Source: Variovorax sp. YR216 (GTDB lineage: Bacteria > Pseudomonadota > Gammaproteobacteria > Burkholderiales > Burkholderiaceae_C). Taken from it: a stretch of 64,000 nt of DNA. The translations under genes were made by a program, and so were the position numbers. The stretch's first letter is position 1, and each line of letters starts with the position of its first letter. Shown here piece by piece: positions 1 through 10,514 of the stretch. The notes below the pieces were generated by a model, which was given only the letters and a program-made list of their open reading frames with translations, was not told where the DNA came from and searched no databases. The stretch spans positions 1-64,000 of the forward strand of contig NZ_FNRO01000018.1 of NCBI RefSeq assembly GCF_900107745.1, given 5' to 3'.

Positions 1-147
1 CCTGCATCCAAGGCCGAATGTAAGACTGCAGCCAGTACCCGATTGCCTTCATCGCTACATCCACTTGCACAACGGCGGGTGTCCATGTAAGACAGGATGG
101 CTGAGTCCGGGGGCGCCGAGGAAGACTTCTTAGAAAGACCCACGTTC

Positions 148-912
148 ATGAAGCTCAATGTTCTTTCGGACTTGCACCTGGGCTTCAGCCACTACGACCG
201 ACCGCACAACGATGCGGACGTGGTGGTCCTCGCCGGCGACATATCGCGGCCACGCGAAGCCGTGGACTGGGCGCTGCGCCTCGACAAACCCGTGCTCTAT
301 GTAATCGGCAATCACGAGTTCTATGGCGGCAGCATCGATGGCGTCGCCGAAGAGTTCCGACGCCTGTGCGCGGGCACCCTGATCAAGGTGCTCGACGACA
401 ACGGAGCGATCGTCGACGGCGTACGCTTCCTGGGCACCACGCTGTGGACGGATTTCGAACTCTTCGGCGACGAAGACAAGCGGAGTGCGGCGATGACCGA
501 GGCTCAAGGCATGATGCGCGACTTCAGCCGCATACGGCGCTGCCAGGCGGAACCGGCACTCTTCACTCCCCAGGACTCGATCGGCCTTTTCAGGCGCCAC
601 TCGGCATGGCTCGACGACATGCTCGCGACGCCTCACGAAGGACCTACCGTCGTGATCACCCATCACGCCCCGTCCCGCAGAAGCATCCATCCGAGATTTG
701 CCGACTCGCTGCTGAACGCGTGCTTCGTGTCCGACGCAGAGCACCTCCTCGGGGAAGATCGCGTCCGGCTGTGGATACACGGACACACCCATGACAGCTT
801 CGACTACCTGGTTCGGGGAACGCGCGTGATCTGCAATCCGCGCGGATATGCCAAGGACGGTGTCAACGAGAACCCGCTGTTCGATCCGAACCTGACGATC
901 GACGTGGCGTAG
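148..912 (+). CDS. Calcineurin-like metallophosphoesterase
   Basis: A cytoplasmic phosphoesterase of about 254 residues. The dinuclear-metal motifs appear in order: SDLHLG near the N-terminus, AGDIS, GNHE, ITHHAP and a C-terminal IHGHTHDS. The frame is open from 97, but the family begins directly with the beta-strand before the D-x-H motif, so the ATG at 148 (MKLNVLSDLH) is preferred. The substrate cannot be read from the sequence; relatives act on cyclic nucleotides, nucleotides or phosphodiesters. It stands alone, 232 bp before the aldehyde dehydrogenase, whose sigma-54 promoter lies in the gap, so it is probably not part of the alcohol-oxidation regulon. Confidence 0.9.
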   Translation: MKLNVLSDLHLGFSHYDRPHNDADVVVLAGDISRPREAVDWALRLDKPVLYVIGNHEFYGGSIDGVAEEFRRLCAGTLIKVLDDNGAIVDGVRFLGTTLWTDFELFGDEDKRSAAMTEAQGMMRDFSRIRRCQAEPALFTPQDSIGLFRRHSAWLDDMLATPHEGPTVVITHHAPSRRSIHPRFADSLLNACFVSDAEHLLGEDRVRLWIHGHTHDSFDYLVRGTRVICNPRGYAKDGVNENPLFDPNLTIDVA

Positions 913-968
913 CGCGACAACCCGGCTTGCCGCTTCAGCGTCCAGCGCTGGCTCAATCTGCAGCACAT

Positions 969-985
969 TGCTCCGCTTCGATACA
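969..985. promoter_or_regulatory. Candidate activator site upstream of aldehyde dehydrogenase
   Basis: A degenerate 17-bp dyad, TGCTCC-N5-GATACA, matching 8 of 10 fixed positions of the TGTNCC-N5-GGNACA pattern seen at 4590 and 6847. It ends 97 bp before the sigma-54 promoter at 1083, a spacing close to the other three sites. On its own it would not be convincing. Confidence 0.4.
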
Positions 986-1082
986 GTCCCTGGCGCGACG
1001 CTGGCACACGCCGATGCCATCGCCGGACGCAAACCCGTTGCCTGACAAGGACTTGCGTCTTCTGCAGCCCACTGGCACGCAC

Positions 1083-1098
1083 TGGCCCGCGGATTGCG
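1083..1098 (+). promoter_or_regulatory. Sigma-54 promoter of aldehyde dehydrogenase
   Basis: TGGCCCG-CGGA-TTGC-G has the invariant GG and GC separated by exactly 10 bp and is close to the RpoN consensus TGGCACG-N4-TTGCW. Transcription would start near 1109, about 35 bp before the ATG at 1145. Confidence 0.75.
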
Positions 1099-1144
1099 AA
1101 GTGCTCCATGCGATTCCTTCCTCAACCTCAACGGAGATGAACCC

Positions 1145-2665
<1,521 letters not shown>

Positions 2666-2676
2666 GCAGGTCACGC

Positions 2677-3060
2677 ATGAGCGATAAGCAAGTCGCTCGC
2701 GTGTCCGTGACGCCGGCCGCGCAGGCGCTCATCGAGCGCCTGCGCGCGGCGCATGGGCCGTTAATGTTCCACCAGTCGGGCGGCTGCTGCGACGGCAGCG
2801 CGCCGATGTGCTTCGCGCTCGGGGAGTTCATCACGGGCGATGCCGACATCTGCCTCGGCGAGATCGCGGGCACGCCCTTCTACATGAGCCGGTCGCAGTT
2901 CGAGTATTGGGAGCACACGCACCTGATCATCGATGCAGTGCCCGGCAACGGCGGCATGTTCTCGCTGGAGCGGCCAACCGGGATGCGCTTCCTCACGCGC
3001 TCGCGGCTGTACGACGATGCGGAATGGCAGGCGCTGGAGGCGCAGGGCCGGCCTTCGTAG
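2677..3060 (+). CDS. DUF779 family protein
   Basis: A 127-residue protein with the DUF779 signature: FHQSGGCCDGSAPMC around residues 28-42, with paired cysteines that could bind metal or form a disulfide, and a C-terminal FSLERPTGMRFLTRSR. DUF779 genes are very often found directly after AcoD/ExaC-type aldehyde dehydrogenases, as here (11 bp gap), which suggests a role supporting that enzyme. The molecular function is not established. It is probably cotranscribed from the sigma-54 promoter at 1083. Confidence 0.88.
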   Translation: MSDKQVARVSVTPAAQALIERLRAAHGPLMFHQSGGCCDGSAPMCFALGEFITGDADICLGEIAGTPFYMSRSQFEYWEHTHLIIDAVPGNGGMFSLERPTGMRFLTRSRLYDDAEWQALEAQGRPS

Positions 3061-3093
3061 GCGGGCCCTGGCCGGTCGCCCGGCGCATTGATT

Positions 3094-3936
3094 TCAGGGT
3101 GCCTGCCATGCGACGTTGCCGCCCTCGAACATCGTTCGCAGCCGCCCGTCGCGCTCCAGGTCGTTGAGGCCGGCCTGCAGTGCCTGCGCCAGGTCCGTCG
3201 AGTCCTTCTTCACCGCCATGCCCACCGCCCAGCCATTGCGCTGGATGCGCGGAGAAGGCAGCGGCGCGATCGCAAAGCGCGCATCGCCGCGCAACACCGA
3301 TTCCATCTCCGACGCGAGCCCGGCGGCGGCCGCGACGTCGCCGCGCTGCAGCGCGCGCGCGGCTTCGGTGCCGTCCTTCCATTGCGTGTCGAGCTGGCTG
3401 CGATAGGCGCCGCCATCGGCGCCGATCATCAGCCAGCCGGCCAGCGTCTGGCCCGGCACCGCCACCTTTGCATCGCCAAGCGCCGACAGGCTGTCGAGCT
3501 GCGGGAGCTTGTCGAGCCGCCTTGCGAGCACGACGCGCTCGCGGTAGTACGGCGCGAAGATCCGCGCCTGCGGCGTGTCGTCGATGAGCGGCTTGTCGAC
3601 CGGCACATGCATCAGCACGTCCGCCGGCCCGAAGCCCAGGTAGTGGCCGCGCCAGACCATGTTGCGCAGATCGTCGCCCATGTTCTCGTCGGCATTGAAG
3701 GGAAGCATCGACACCTTCACGCCGAGCCCATCCGCGAGGCCCTGCGCGAGTTGCACGTCGATGCCCTTGCCGGCGACGTGGAAAGGCGGCATGTCCTTGT
3801 AGAGCGCGACGGTGAGTACGCCGCGCTCGCGGATGCGGTCCAGCGCCGCCGCGCGCGCGACGAGCGCCGGCGCGCCGAGGCCTGCCGCGCCGATCCATCG
3901 AAGGACCGTGCGGCGCGAGGGATGTGAAGCGCGCAT
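3094..3936 (-). CDS. Quinoprotein-associated periplasmic binding protein (XoxJ/MoxJ-like)
   Basis: A 280-residue exported protein with a twin-arginine-like leader (RRTVLRWIG) and a type 2 periplasmic binding fold (LTVALYKDMPPFH, then GIDVQLAQGLADGLG). Proteins of this type accompany PQQ alcohol dehydrogenases (MxaJ, XoxJ) and are thought to help mature or activate the dehydrogenase rather than serve an ABC importer. No permease or ATPase is adjacent, which fits. It lies 9 bp after the cytochrome c gene on the same strand and would share its sigma-54 promoter. An amino-acid binding protein is the alternative. Confidence 0.8.
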   Translation of the reverse strand: MRASHPSRRTVLRWIGAAGLGAPALVARAAALDRIRERGVLTVALYKDMPPFHVAGKGIDVQLAQGLADGLGVKVSMLPFNADENMGDDLRNMVWRGHYLGFGPADVLMHVPVDKPLIDDTPQARIFAPYYRERVVLARRLDKLPQLDSLSALGDAKVAVPGQTLAGWLMIGADGGAYRSQLDTQWKDGTEAARALQRGDVAAAAGLASEMESVLRGDARFAIAPLPSPRIQRNGWAVGMAVKKDSTDLAQALQAGLNDLERDGRLRTMFEGGNVAWQAP

Positions 3937-3945
3937 CGTGGGCTC

Positions 3946-4428
3946 CTACAGCGGCTTGTCGCGGCGGGTCTCGAGGTAGGCCTTGATCGACCAGATCGCT
4001 TCCTGGTTCATCGTGCCCTCGAACGGCGGCATATAAACGGCACCGTTTCGTGTCCGGCCATGGCGCACCGTCGTCAGGAAGTAGTCGTCGATCTCCTTCG
4101 CGCAGGCGGCCTTCTTGGGTGCATCCTTCATCGTGGCGCAGTCGTTGTCGATCTTGCGCAGGTCGGGCGCGATGCCGCCGGAGATGGCTTCGATGCCGTG
4201 GCAGCGCGCGCAGTTCTGGTTGTAGGCAGAGGTGCCGATCTTGATGGCCGTGGCATTGCCGCGATACGGGTTCTCGGCGCGCCAATCCTTGCCGAGTTCC
4301 GCCAGCCCCGTGGTGTCCACGGCCTGCGGGGTCACGTCGCCGTGCGGCCACGCGAGGCCGGCACAGGTCAGGCTCAGTGCAGCAGCCATCAGCTTCAATC
4401 CCTTGCGGGTCCTGAGGTAGGTTTCCAT
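3946..4428 (-). CDS. pedF: Cytochrome c, PedF/c550 type
   Basis: A 160-residue periplasmic monohaem cytochrome c. It has an N-terminal signal segment (residues 10-28), one CARCH haem site at 73-77, and downstream Met residues (133 or 140) that could be the axial ligand. Cys97 and Cys109 could form a disulfide. PedF-type cytochromes take electrons from PQQ alcohol dehydrogenases. The frame extends to 4476, but the ATG at 4428 follows GGAG and the signal peptide begins there. A sigma-54 promoter sits at 4472-4487. The symbol is by family resemblance. Confidence 0.85.
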   Translation of the reverse strand: METYLRTRKGLKLMAAALSLTCAGLAWPHGDVTPQAVDTTGLAELGKDWRAENPYRGNATAIKIGTSAYNQNCARCHGIEAISGGIAPDLRKIDNDCATMKDAPKKAACAKEIDDYFLTTVRHGRTRNGAVYMPPFEGTMNQEAIWSIKAYLETRRDKPL

Positions 4429-4471
4429 CGCTTCATCTCCGTTCGCGTTCAATTGATGACGCGGATGAATG

Positions 4472-4487
4472 CGCAAACGCTATGCCA
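4472..4487 (-). promoter_or_regulatory. Sigma-54 promoter of cytochrome c/XoxJ operon
   Basis: Read on the minus strand: TGGCATA-GCGT-TTGC-G, with GG and GC exactly 10 bp apart. The start point would be near 4461, about 33 bp upstream of the cytochrome ATG. Confidence 0.8.
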
Positions 4488-4589
4488 CGCGAAGTTGTTG
4501 CAGGCGGGAACACAAATTGCGTGAATTGCCCCGCGTGTGGCATCCTTTCGAGGTGCCAGGCAAGAAGTAACAAGAGAGGCCGTGTCCGC

Positions 4590-4606
4590 TGTACCAAAAC
4601 GGGACA
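4590..4606. promoter_or_regulatory. Activator-binding dyad (UAS) of cytochrome c operon
   Basis: A 17-bp imperfect inverted repeat, TGTACC-AAAAC-GGGACA, fitting TGTNCC-N5-GGNACA at every fixed position. It lies 102 bp upstream of the sigma-54 promoter at 4472-4487 and 76 bp before the activator gene at 4682, so it could also serve autoregulation. Confidence 0.65.
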
Positions 4607-4681
4607 CAACGTCGCGAAGAGACCGAGCGTATTTCTGGATAGACAGAACACCTGCCCAATAGAGGCAGTGGAGACAAGACC

Positions 4682-6808
<2,127 letters not shown>

Positions 6809-6846
6809 GACCCTAGGGAGATCCCTGTACCGCCGTCGAACGGCGC

Positions 6847-6863
6847 TGTACCAGCCTGGAACA
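6847..6863. promoter_or_regulatory. Activator-binding dyad (UAS) of pqq operon
   Basis: TGTACC-AGCCT-GGAACA, an inverted repeat fitting TGTNCC-N5-GGNACA exactly. It lies 115 bp upstream of the pqqA sigma-54 promoter. A second CTGTACC half site occurs just before it (about 6824-6830), separated from it by a small perfect dyad (CGCCGT-CGA-ACGGCG), so two activator dimers may bind here. Confidence 0.65.
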
Positions 6864-6978
6864 CTCGCCACCCGCGCCTGCGCTCGCAGGCCTTCAGCTC
6901 GCGCGCTCAGCGCCTCCAGAGCCCCATCCATCAGGGCAATCCCCAGTCTCTTCCACCTGCGCCGCACCGTGCCGCCGC

Positions 6979-6994
6979 AGGCACGCGATTTGCG
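6979..6994 (+). promoter_or_regulatory. Sigma-54 promoter of pqqABCDE
   Basis: AGGCACG-CGAT-TTGC-G is one base from the RpoN consensus at the -24 element and has the exact GG-N10-GC spacing. Transcription would begin near 7005, about 50 bp before the pqqA ATG. Confidence 0.85.
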
Positions 6995-7054
6995 CAAGTG
7001 AGTGGGCCCGAATGGCAATCCCGCCCGGGCCTGTTCCGCTTCCAAGGAGACTCC

Positions 7055-7129
7055 ATGCAATGGTCGACACCTGCGTTTGAAGACATGCGCTTCGGCTTCG
7101 AGATCACGATGTACATCTCGCACCGCTGA
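7055..7129 (+). CDS. pqqA: PQQ precursor peptide PqqA
   Basis: A 24-residue ribosomal peptide, too short for usual gene finders. It ends in FEITMYISHR and holds the conserved Glu16 and Tyr20 (E-x3-Y) that PqqE crosslinks and that become the PQQ skeleton. An AAGGAG ribosome site lies 5-10 bases upstream. It is the first gene of the pqq operon, 68 bp before pqqB, and follows the sigma-54 promoter at 6979. Confidence 0.95.
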   Translation: MQWSTPAFEDMRFGFEITMYISHR

Positions 7130-7197
7130 GCCATCGCACCGGTGGCGCGCGGCGACGAGCCGCGCTGCCACCGGCCCCCATTCCTCCTCGCCCTCTC

Positions 7198-8130
7198 ATG
7201 AAAATACTCGTGCTCGGCTCCGGTGCCGGTGGTGGCTTTCCGCAATGGAACTGCAATTGCCGGCAGTGCGCCGGCCAGCGCATCGGCGATGTCGAAGCGC
7301 GTTCGCGCACCCAAAGCTCGATCGCCGTATCGGCGGACGGCCAATCGTGGGTGCTGCTCAACGCCTCGCCCGACATCGGCCAACAACTGCGCGGTCAACC
7401 CCAGCTGCATCCGCGGCACGGCGTGCGCGACACGCCGATCAAGGCCGTGATCCTGATGGATGCCCAGGTCGACCATGTCACCGGCCTGCTCGGCATGCGC
7501 GAAGGCCCCTGCATCGACGTCTATGCCACGCCTTGCGTATTCGAGGACCTGACCACGGTCTTCCCCGTGATCAGCGTGCTCGAGCACTACTGCGGCACAC
7601 GCTGGCACATGCTCGCGGTGGCCGGCACCCAGCGCAGCGCAACCTTCGCCGTCGACGGCTTCGCGTCGCTGCGCTTCACGGCAGTGGCGATTCCGGGCAA
7701 GGCCCCGCCCTACTCGCCGCATCGAGGCGAGCAGACGACCGGCGACAACATCGCGCTCCTGATCGAGGACCTGGACGACGGCAGCCGCCTGTTCTATTCG
7801 CCGGGCCTCGCGGAGGTGGGCGCGAGCGAACTGCAATGGATGCAGGGCGCCGACTGCCTGCTGGTGGACGGCACCTTCTGGGTCGAGGACGAGATGCTGC
7901 AGGCCGGCCTGAGCCGCAAGACCGCCACCGAGATGGGCCACCTGCCGCAGATGGGCGACGACGCGCGTGCCGGCATGGTCGACGTGATGCTGACCACGGG
8001 CGCGCGGCGCAAGGTCCTGATCCACATCAACAACAGCAACCCGATCCTGGACGAGACGAGCGCGCAGCGCCGCGTGCTCGACGACCACGGCATCGAAGTG
8101 GCCTACGACGGCATGGAGATCACGCTATGA
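7198..8130 (+). CDS. pqqB: PqqB, metallo-beta-lactamase-fold PQQ biosynthesis protein
   Basis: A 310-residue protein. The start MKILVLGSGAGGGFPQWNC is diagnostic of PqqB, followed by the zinc-type CNCRQC segment and a lactamase-like fold (MDAQVDHVTGLLG). It is implicated in the oxidation steps that prepare the PQQ precursor. Length is normal for the family (about 300). Its stop overlaps the pqqC start in ATGA, which indicates translational coupling. Confidence 0.97.
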   Translation: MKILVLGSGAGGGFPQWNCNCRQCAGQRIGDVEARSRTQSSIAVSADGQSWVLLNASPDIGQQLRGQPQLHPRHGVRDTPIKAVILMDAQVDHVTGLLGMREGPCIDVYATPCVFEDLTTVFPVISVLEHYCGTRWHMLAVAGTQRSATFAVDGFASLRFTAVAIPGKAPPYSPHRGEQTTGDNIALLIEDLDDGSRLFYSPGLAEVGASELQWMQGADCLLVDGTFWVEDEMLQAGLSRKTATEMGHLPQMGDDARAGMVDVMLTTGARRKVLIHINNSNPILDETSAQRRVLDDHGIEVAYDGMEITL

Positions 8131-8912
8131 CGGCAACACTGACAGCCCCCGCCCCGGCGAGCACGCGCGAGGCGGCCCGGAATGAACTTCAGCGCCTGTG
8201 GGACAGCGACGAGTTCGAAGCGCGCCTGCGCGCCTGCGAAGCGCGCTATCACATCCACCACCGCTTCAACCAGCGGCTGAACCGCGGCGAGCTCCAGCCC
8301 TTCCAGGTGCGCGCCTGGGTGGCGAACCGCTTCTACTACCAGGTCAACATCCCGCGCAAGGACGCGGCGGTGATGTCCAACTGCGACGACCGCGCGGAGC
8401 GCCGCCGCTGGATCCTGCGCATGCTCGACCACGATGGCCGCGATGACTTCGCGGGCGCCGATGCCGGCGGCATCGAGGCCTGGGTGCGCCTGGGCGAGGC
8501 CGTGGGGCTCGATCGGGCAGACCTCTGGTCGCACCGCCACGTGCAGCCGGGCGTGCGCTTCGCGGTGGACGCCTACGTCAACTTCGCGCGGCAACGTCCG
8601 TGGGAAGAAGCCGCGATCTCCTCGCTGACCGAGATGTTCGCGCCGAGGATCCACGCCGATCGGCTCGCCGGGTGGCCGACGCTCTATCCGTGGATCGATG
8701 TCGAGGGCCTGGCCTACTTTCGCAGCCGGATCCCGCTCGCCACGCGCGACGTCGAGCACGGCCTCGAAGTCGCGCGCCGCTGGTGCACCACGCGTGCGCG
8801 GCAGGAACGCGCGGTCGGCATTCTTCATTTCAAGCTCGACATCCTGTGGTCGATGCTCGATGCGATCGAGCGCGGGTTCCCCGACGACATGCCGACGGAG
8901 CAACGCCCATGA
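8127..8912 (+). CDS. pqqC: Pyrroloquinoline-quinone synthase PqqC
   Basis: A 261-residue haem-oxygenase-fold oxidase that performs the final ring closure and oxidation in PQQ synthesis without a cofactor. Family sequences seen include YHIHHRFNQRLNRGEL, RFYYQVNIPRKDAA, LTEMFAP and ILHFKLDILWSMLDA. The ATG at 8127 overlaps the pqqB stop, and its own stop overlaps the pqqD start. The length is normal. Confidence 0.97.
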   Translation: MTATLTAPAPASTREAARNELQRLWDSDEFEARLRACEARYHIHHRFNQRLNRGELQPFQVRAWVANRFYYQVNIPRKDAAVMSNCDDRAERRRWILRMLDHDGRDDFAGADAGGIEAWVRLGEAVGLDRADLWSHRHVQPGVRFAVDAYVNFARQRPWEEAAISSLTEMFAPRIHADRLAGWPTLYPWIDVEGLAYFRSRIPLATRDVEHGLEVARRWCTTRARQERAVGILHFKLDILWSMLDAIERGFPDDMPTEQRP

Positions 8913-9172
8913 TCGCGCCCGACGAACGCCCCCGCATGTCGGGCCTCTACCGGATGCAGTTCGAGGCGACGCAGGACCACTGGGTCCTGCTCTACCCCGA
9001 AGGCATGGTCCGACTCAACCTCCCGGCCGCCGAGATCCTGCAGCGCTGCGACGGGCAGCGCACGGTGGACGAGATCGTCGCCGAGCTCGAAATCGTCTTC
9101 GCGCAGCCCTCGCTGCACGAGGACGTGATCGGCTTCCTCTGCCAGGCGCGCGAGCGCGGCTGGCTGCAATAG
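8909..9172 (+). CDS. pqqD: PqqD peptide chaperone
   Basis: An 87-residue protein of the RRE-like PqqD family, which binds PqqA and presents it to PqqE. It contains DHWVLLYPEGMVRLNLPAAEILQ and the downstream IVAELE helix. It starts in an ATGA overlap with pqqC and ends 14 bp before pqqE. Confidence 0.95.
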   Translation: MIAPDERPRMSGLYRMQFEATQDHWVLLYPEGMVRLNLPAAEILQRCDGQRTVDEIVAELEIVFAQPSLHEDVIGFLCQARERGWLQ

Positions 9173-9186
9173 GCACGGGCACGCGC

Positions 9187-10380
9187 ATGGAAGCGCAAGA
9201 CTCCGGCACCCGCGGCGCGGTCCGGCCGCCCTTCTGGCTGCTGGCCGAGCTGACCTATCGCTGCCCGCTGCACTGCGTGTTCTGCTCGAACCCGGTCGAC
9301 CATGCGCGCCACGGCGACGAGATGGACACCACGAACTGGAAGCGCGTGCTGGGCGAGGCGCGCGCACTCGGCGCCGTGCAGCTTGGCTTCTCGGGTGGCG
9401 AGCCGCTGCTGCGTGACGATCTCGAGGAACTCGTCGCGCACGCGCGAGGGCTGGGCTTCTACACCAACCTCATCACCTCGGGCGTCGGCCTCACCCGCGC
9501 ACGCGCCCGGGCATTGAAAGCGGCAGGACTCGATCACATCCAGCTCTCGTTTCAGGACTCGACGCGCGAGCTCAACGACTTCCTCAGTTCCACGAAGACC
9601 TTCGACCTGAAAGCGAAGGTCGCTGGCATCATCAAGGACGAGGGCTACCCGATGGTGCTGAACTGCGTGATGCACCGGTTCAACCTGCAGCATGTCGGTC
9701 GCATCATCGAGATGGCCGAGCGCATGGATGCGGACTTCCTCGAACTGGCCAACACGCAGTACTACGGATGGGCGTGGCTCAACCGCGCCGCGCTGATGCC
9801 CACGGCCGGCGAGTTGCGCGAGGCGGAGGCGGTGGTCGACGCCTACCGTGCGCGACTCGCGGGCCGCATGAAGGTCATCTGGGTCTCGCCCGACTATGCG
9901 GATGCCAAGCCCAAGCCGTGCATGGCAGGCTGGGGCGCGGTCTTCATGGTCGTCGCGCCGGACGGCCTCGCGATGCCCTGCCACAGCGCCCGGATGCTGC
10001 CCGGCCCGCCGCTGCCCGACCTGCGATCGATGTCGGTGCGCGAGGCCTGGCACGACAGCGAAGCCTTCAACCGCTACCGCGGCCAGGCATGGATGAGTCC
10101 GACCTGCAGCGGCTGCGAAGAGCGGCATACCGATTTCGGCGGATGCCGCTGCCAGGCCTTTCTGCTGACGGGCGACGCGGCGGCGACCGACCCCGTCTGC
10201 ACGAAGAGCGCGCATCGCGGGCGCATCGACGCGATGCTCGATGCCGCCGCGACGGCGCGCAGCAGCGAGCCGCCCGCGCAACCGTTGCGCTTCGTCCCGG
10301 GTGCGGCGCGAGAAGCGGGCCTCGTGTTCCGCAGCGACGAGAACTCGCGTGCCTTCGGAATGCCAGTCAACAGGGCATGA
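9187..10380 (+). CDS. pqqE: PqqA glutamate-tyrosine crosslinking radical SAM enzyme PqqE
   Basis: A 397-residue radical-SAM/SPASM enzyme that forms the carbon-carbon bond between Glu16 and Tyr20 of PqqA. The SAM cluster motif is CPLHCVFC (Cys26, 30, 33), with GFSGGEPLLR following. The C-terminal SPASM cysteines include KPCMAGWG, MPCHSA, CSGCEERHTDFGGCRC and DPVC, which bind auxiliary clusters. The start at 9187 was chosen because it begins 14 bp after pqqD and gives the normal length. It is the last gene of the operon; no pqqF peptidase is seen here. Confidence 0.97.
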   Translation: MEAQDSGTRGAVRPPFWLLAELTYRCPLHCVFCSNPVDHARHGDEMDTTNWKRVLGEARALGAVQLGFSGGEPLLRDDLEELVAHARGLGFYTNLITSGVGLTRARARALKAAGLDHIQLSFQDSTRELNDFLSSTKTFDLKAKVAGIIKDEGYPMVLNCVMHRFNLQHVGRIIEMAERMDADFLELANTQYYGWAWLNRAALMPTAGELREAEAVVDAYRARLAGRMKVIWVSPDYADAKPKPCMAGWGAVFMVVAPDGLAMPCHSARMLPGPPLPDLRSMSVREAWHDSEAFNRYRGQAWMSPTCSGCEERHTDFGGCRCQAFLLTGDAAATDPVCTKSAHRGRIDAMLDAAATARSSEPPAQPLRFVPGAAREAGLVFRSDENSRAFGMPVNRA

Positions 10381-10514
10381 AGCGTCGCCAGTTTCTGCAC
10401 GCGACGACGCGCTGTGGGTCGACAAGGCGGGCCGCTGGTATTGCCCCCGGTCGGGGCGGAGAGCGACACGAAGTGCGCGAGCCGGAGGGCGAGCTCTACC
10501 CGCCGAAGGTGTAG
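10377..10514 (+). pseudogene. Possible remnant of an exported protein after pqqE
   Basis: A 45-codon frame overlapping the pqqE stop in ATGA. It opens with MKRRQFLHATTR, which looks like the start of a twin-arginine leader, but no hydrophobic segment follows and it runs into the 3' end of the opposite-strand TonB receptor. It may be the first codons of a deleted downstream gene, or chance. Confidence 0.2.

Noticed and set aside
2..133. Open frame ending KTGWLSPGAPRKTS at the left edge, recalling the tail of IS3-type transposases
   Set aside because: Only about 43 codons are inside the window and the resemblance is too weak to annotate.
6824..6846. CGCCGT-CGA-ACGGCG hairpin after the activator gene as a terminator
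   Set aside because: No U-tract and it lies between two CTGTACC half sites, so a regulatory reading is at least as likely.
10440..10470. GC-rich inverted repeat between pqqE and the TonB receptor as a shared terminator
   Set aside because: The arms are imperfect and no T-run follows on either strand.
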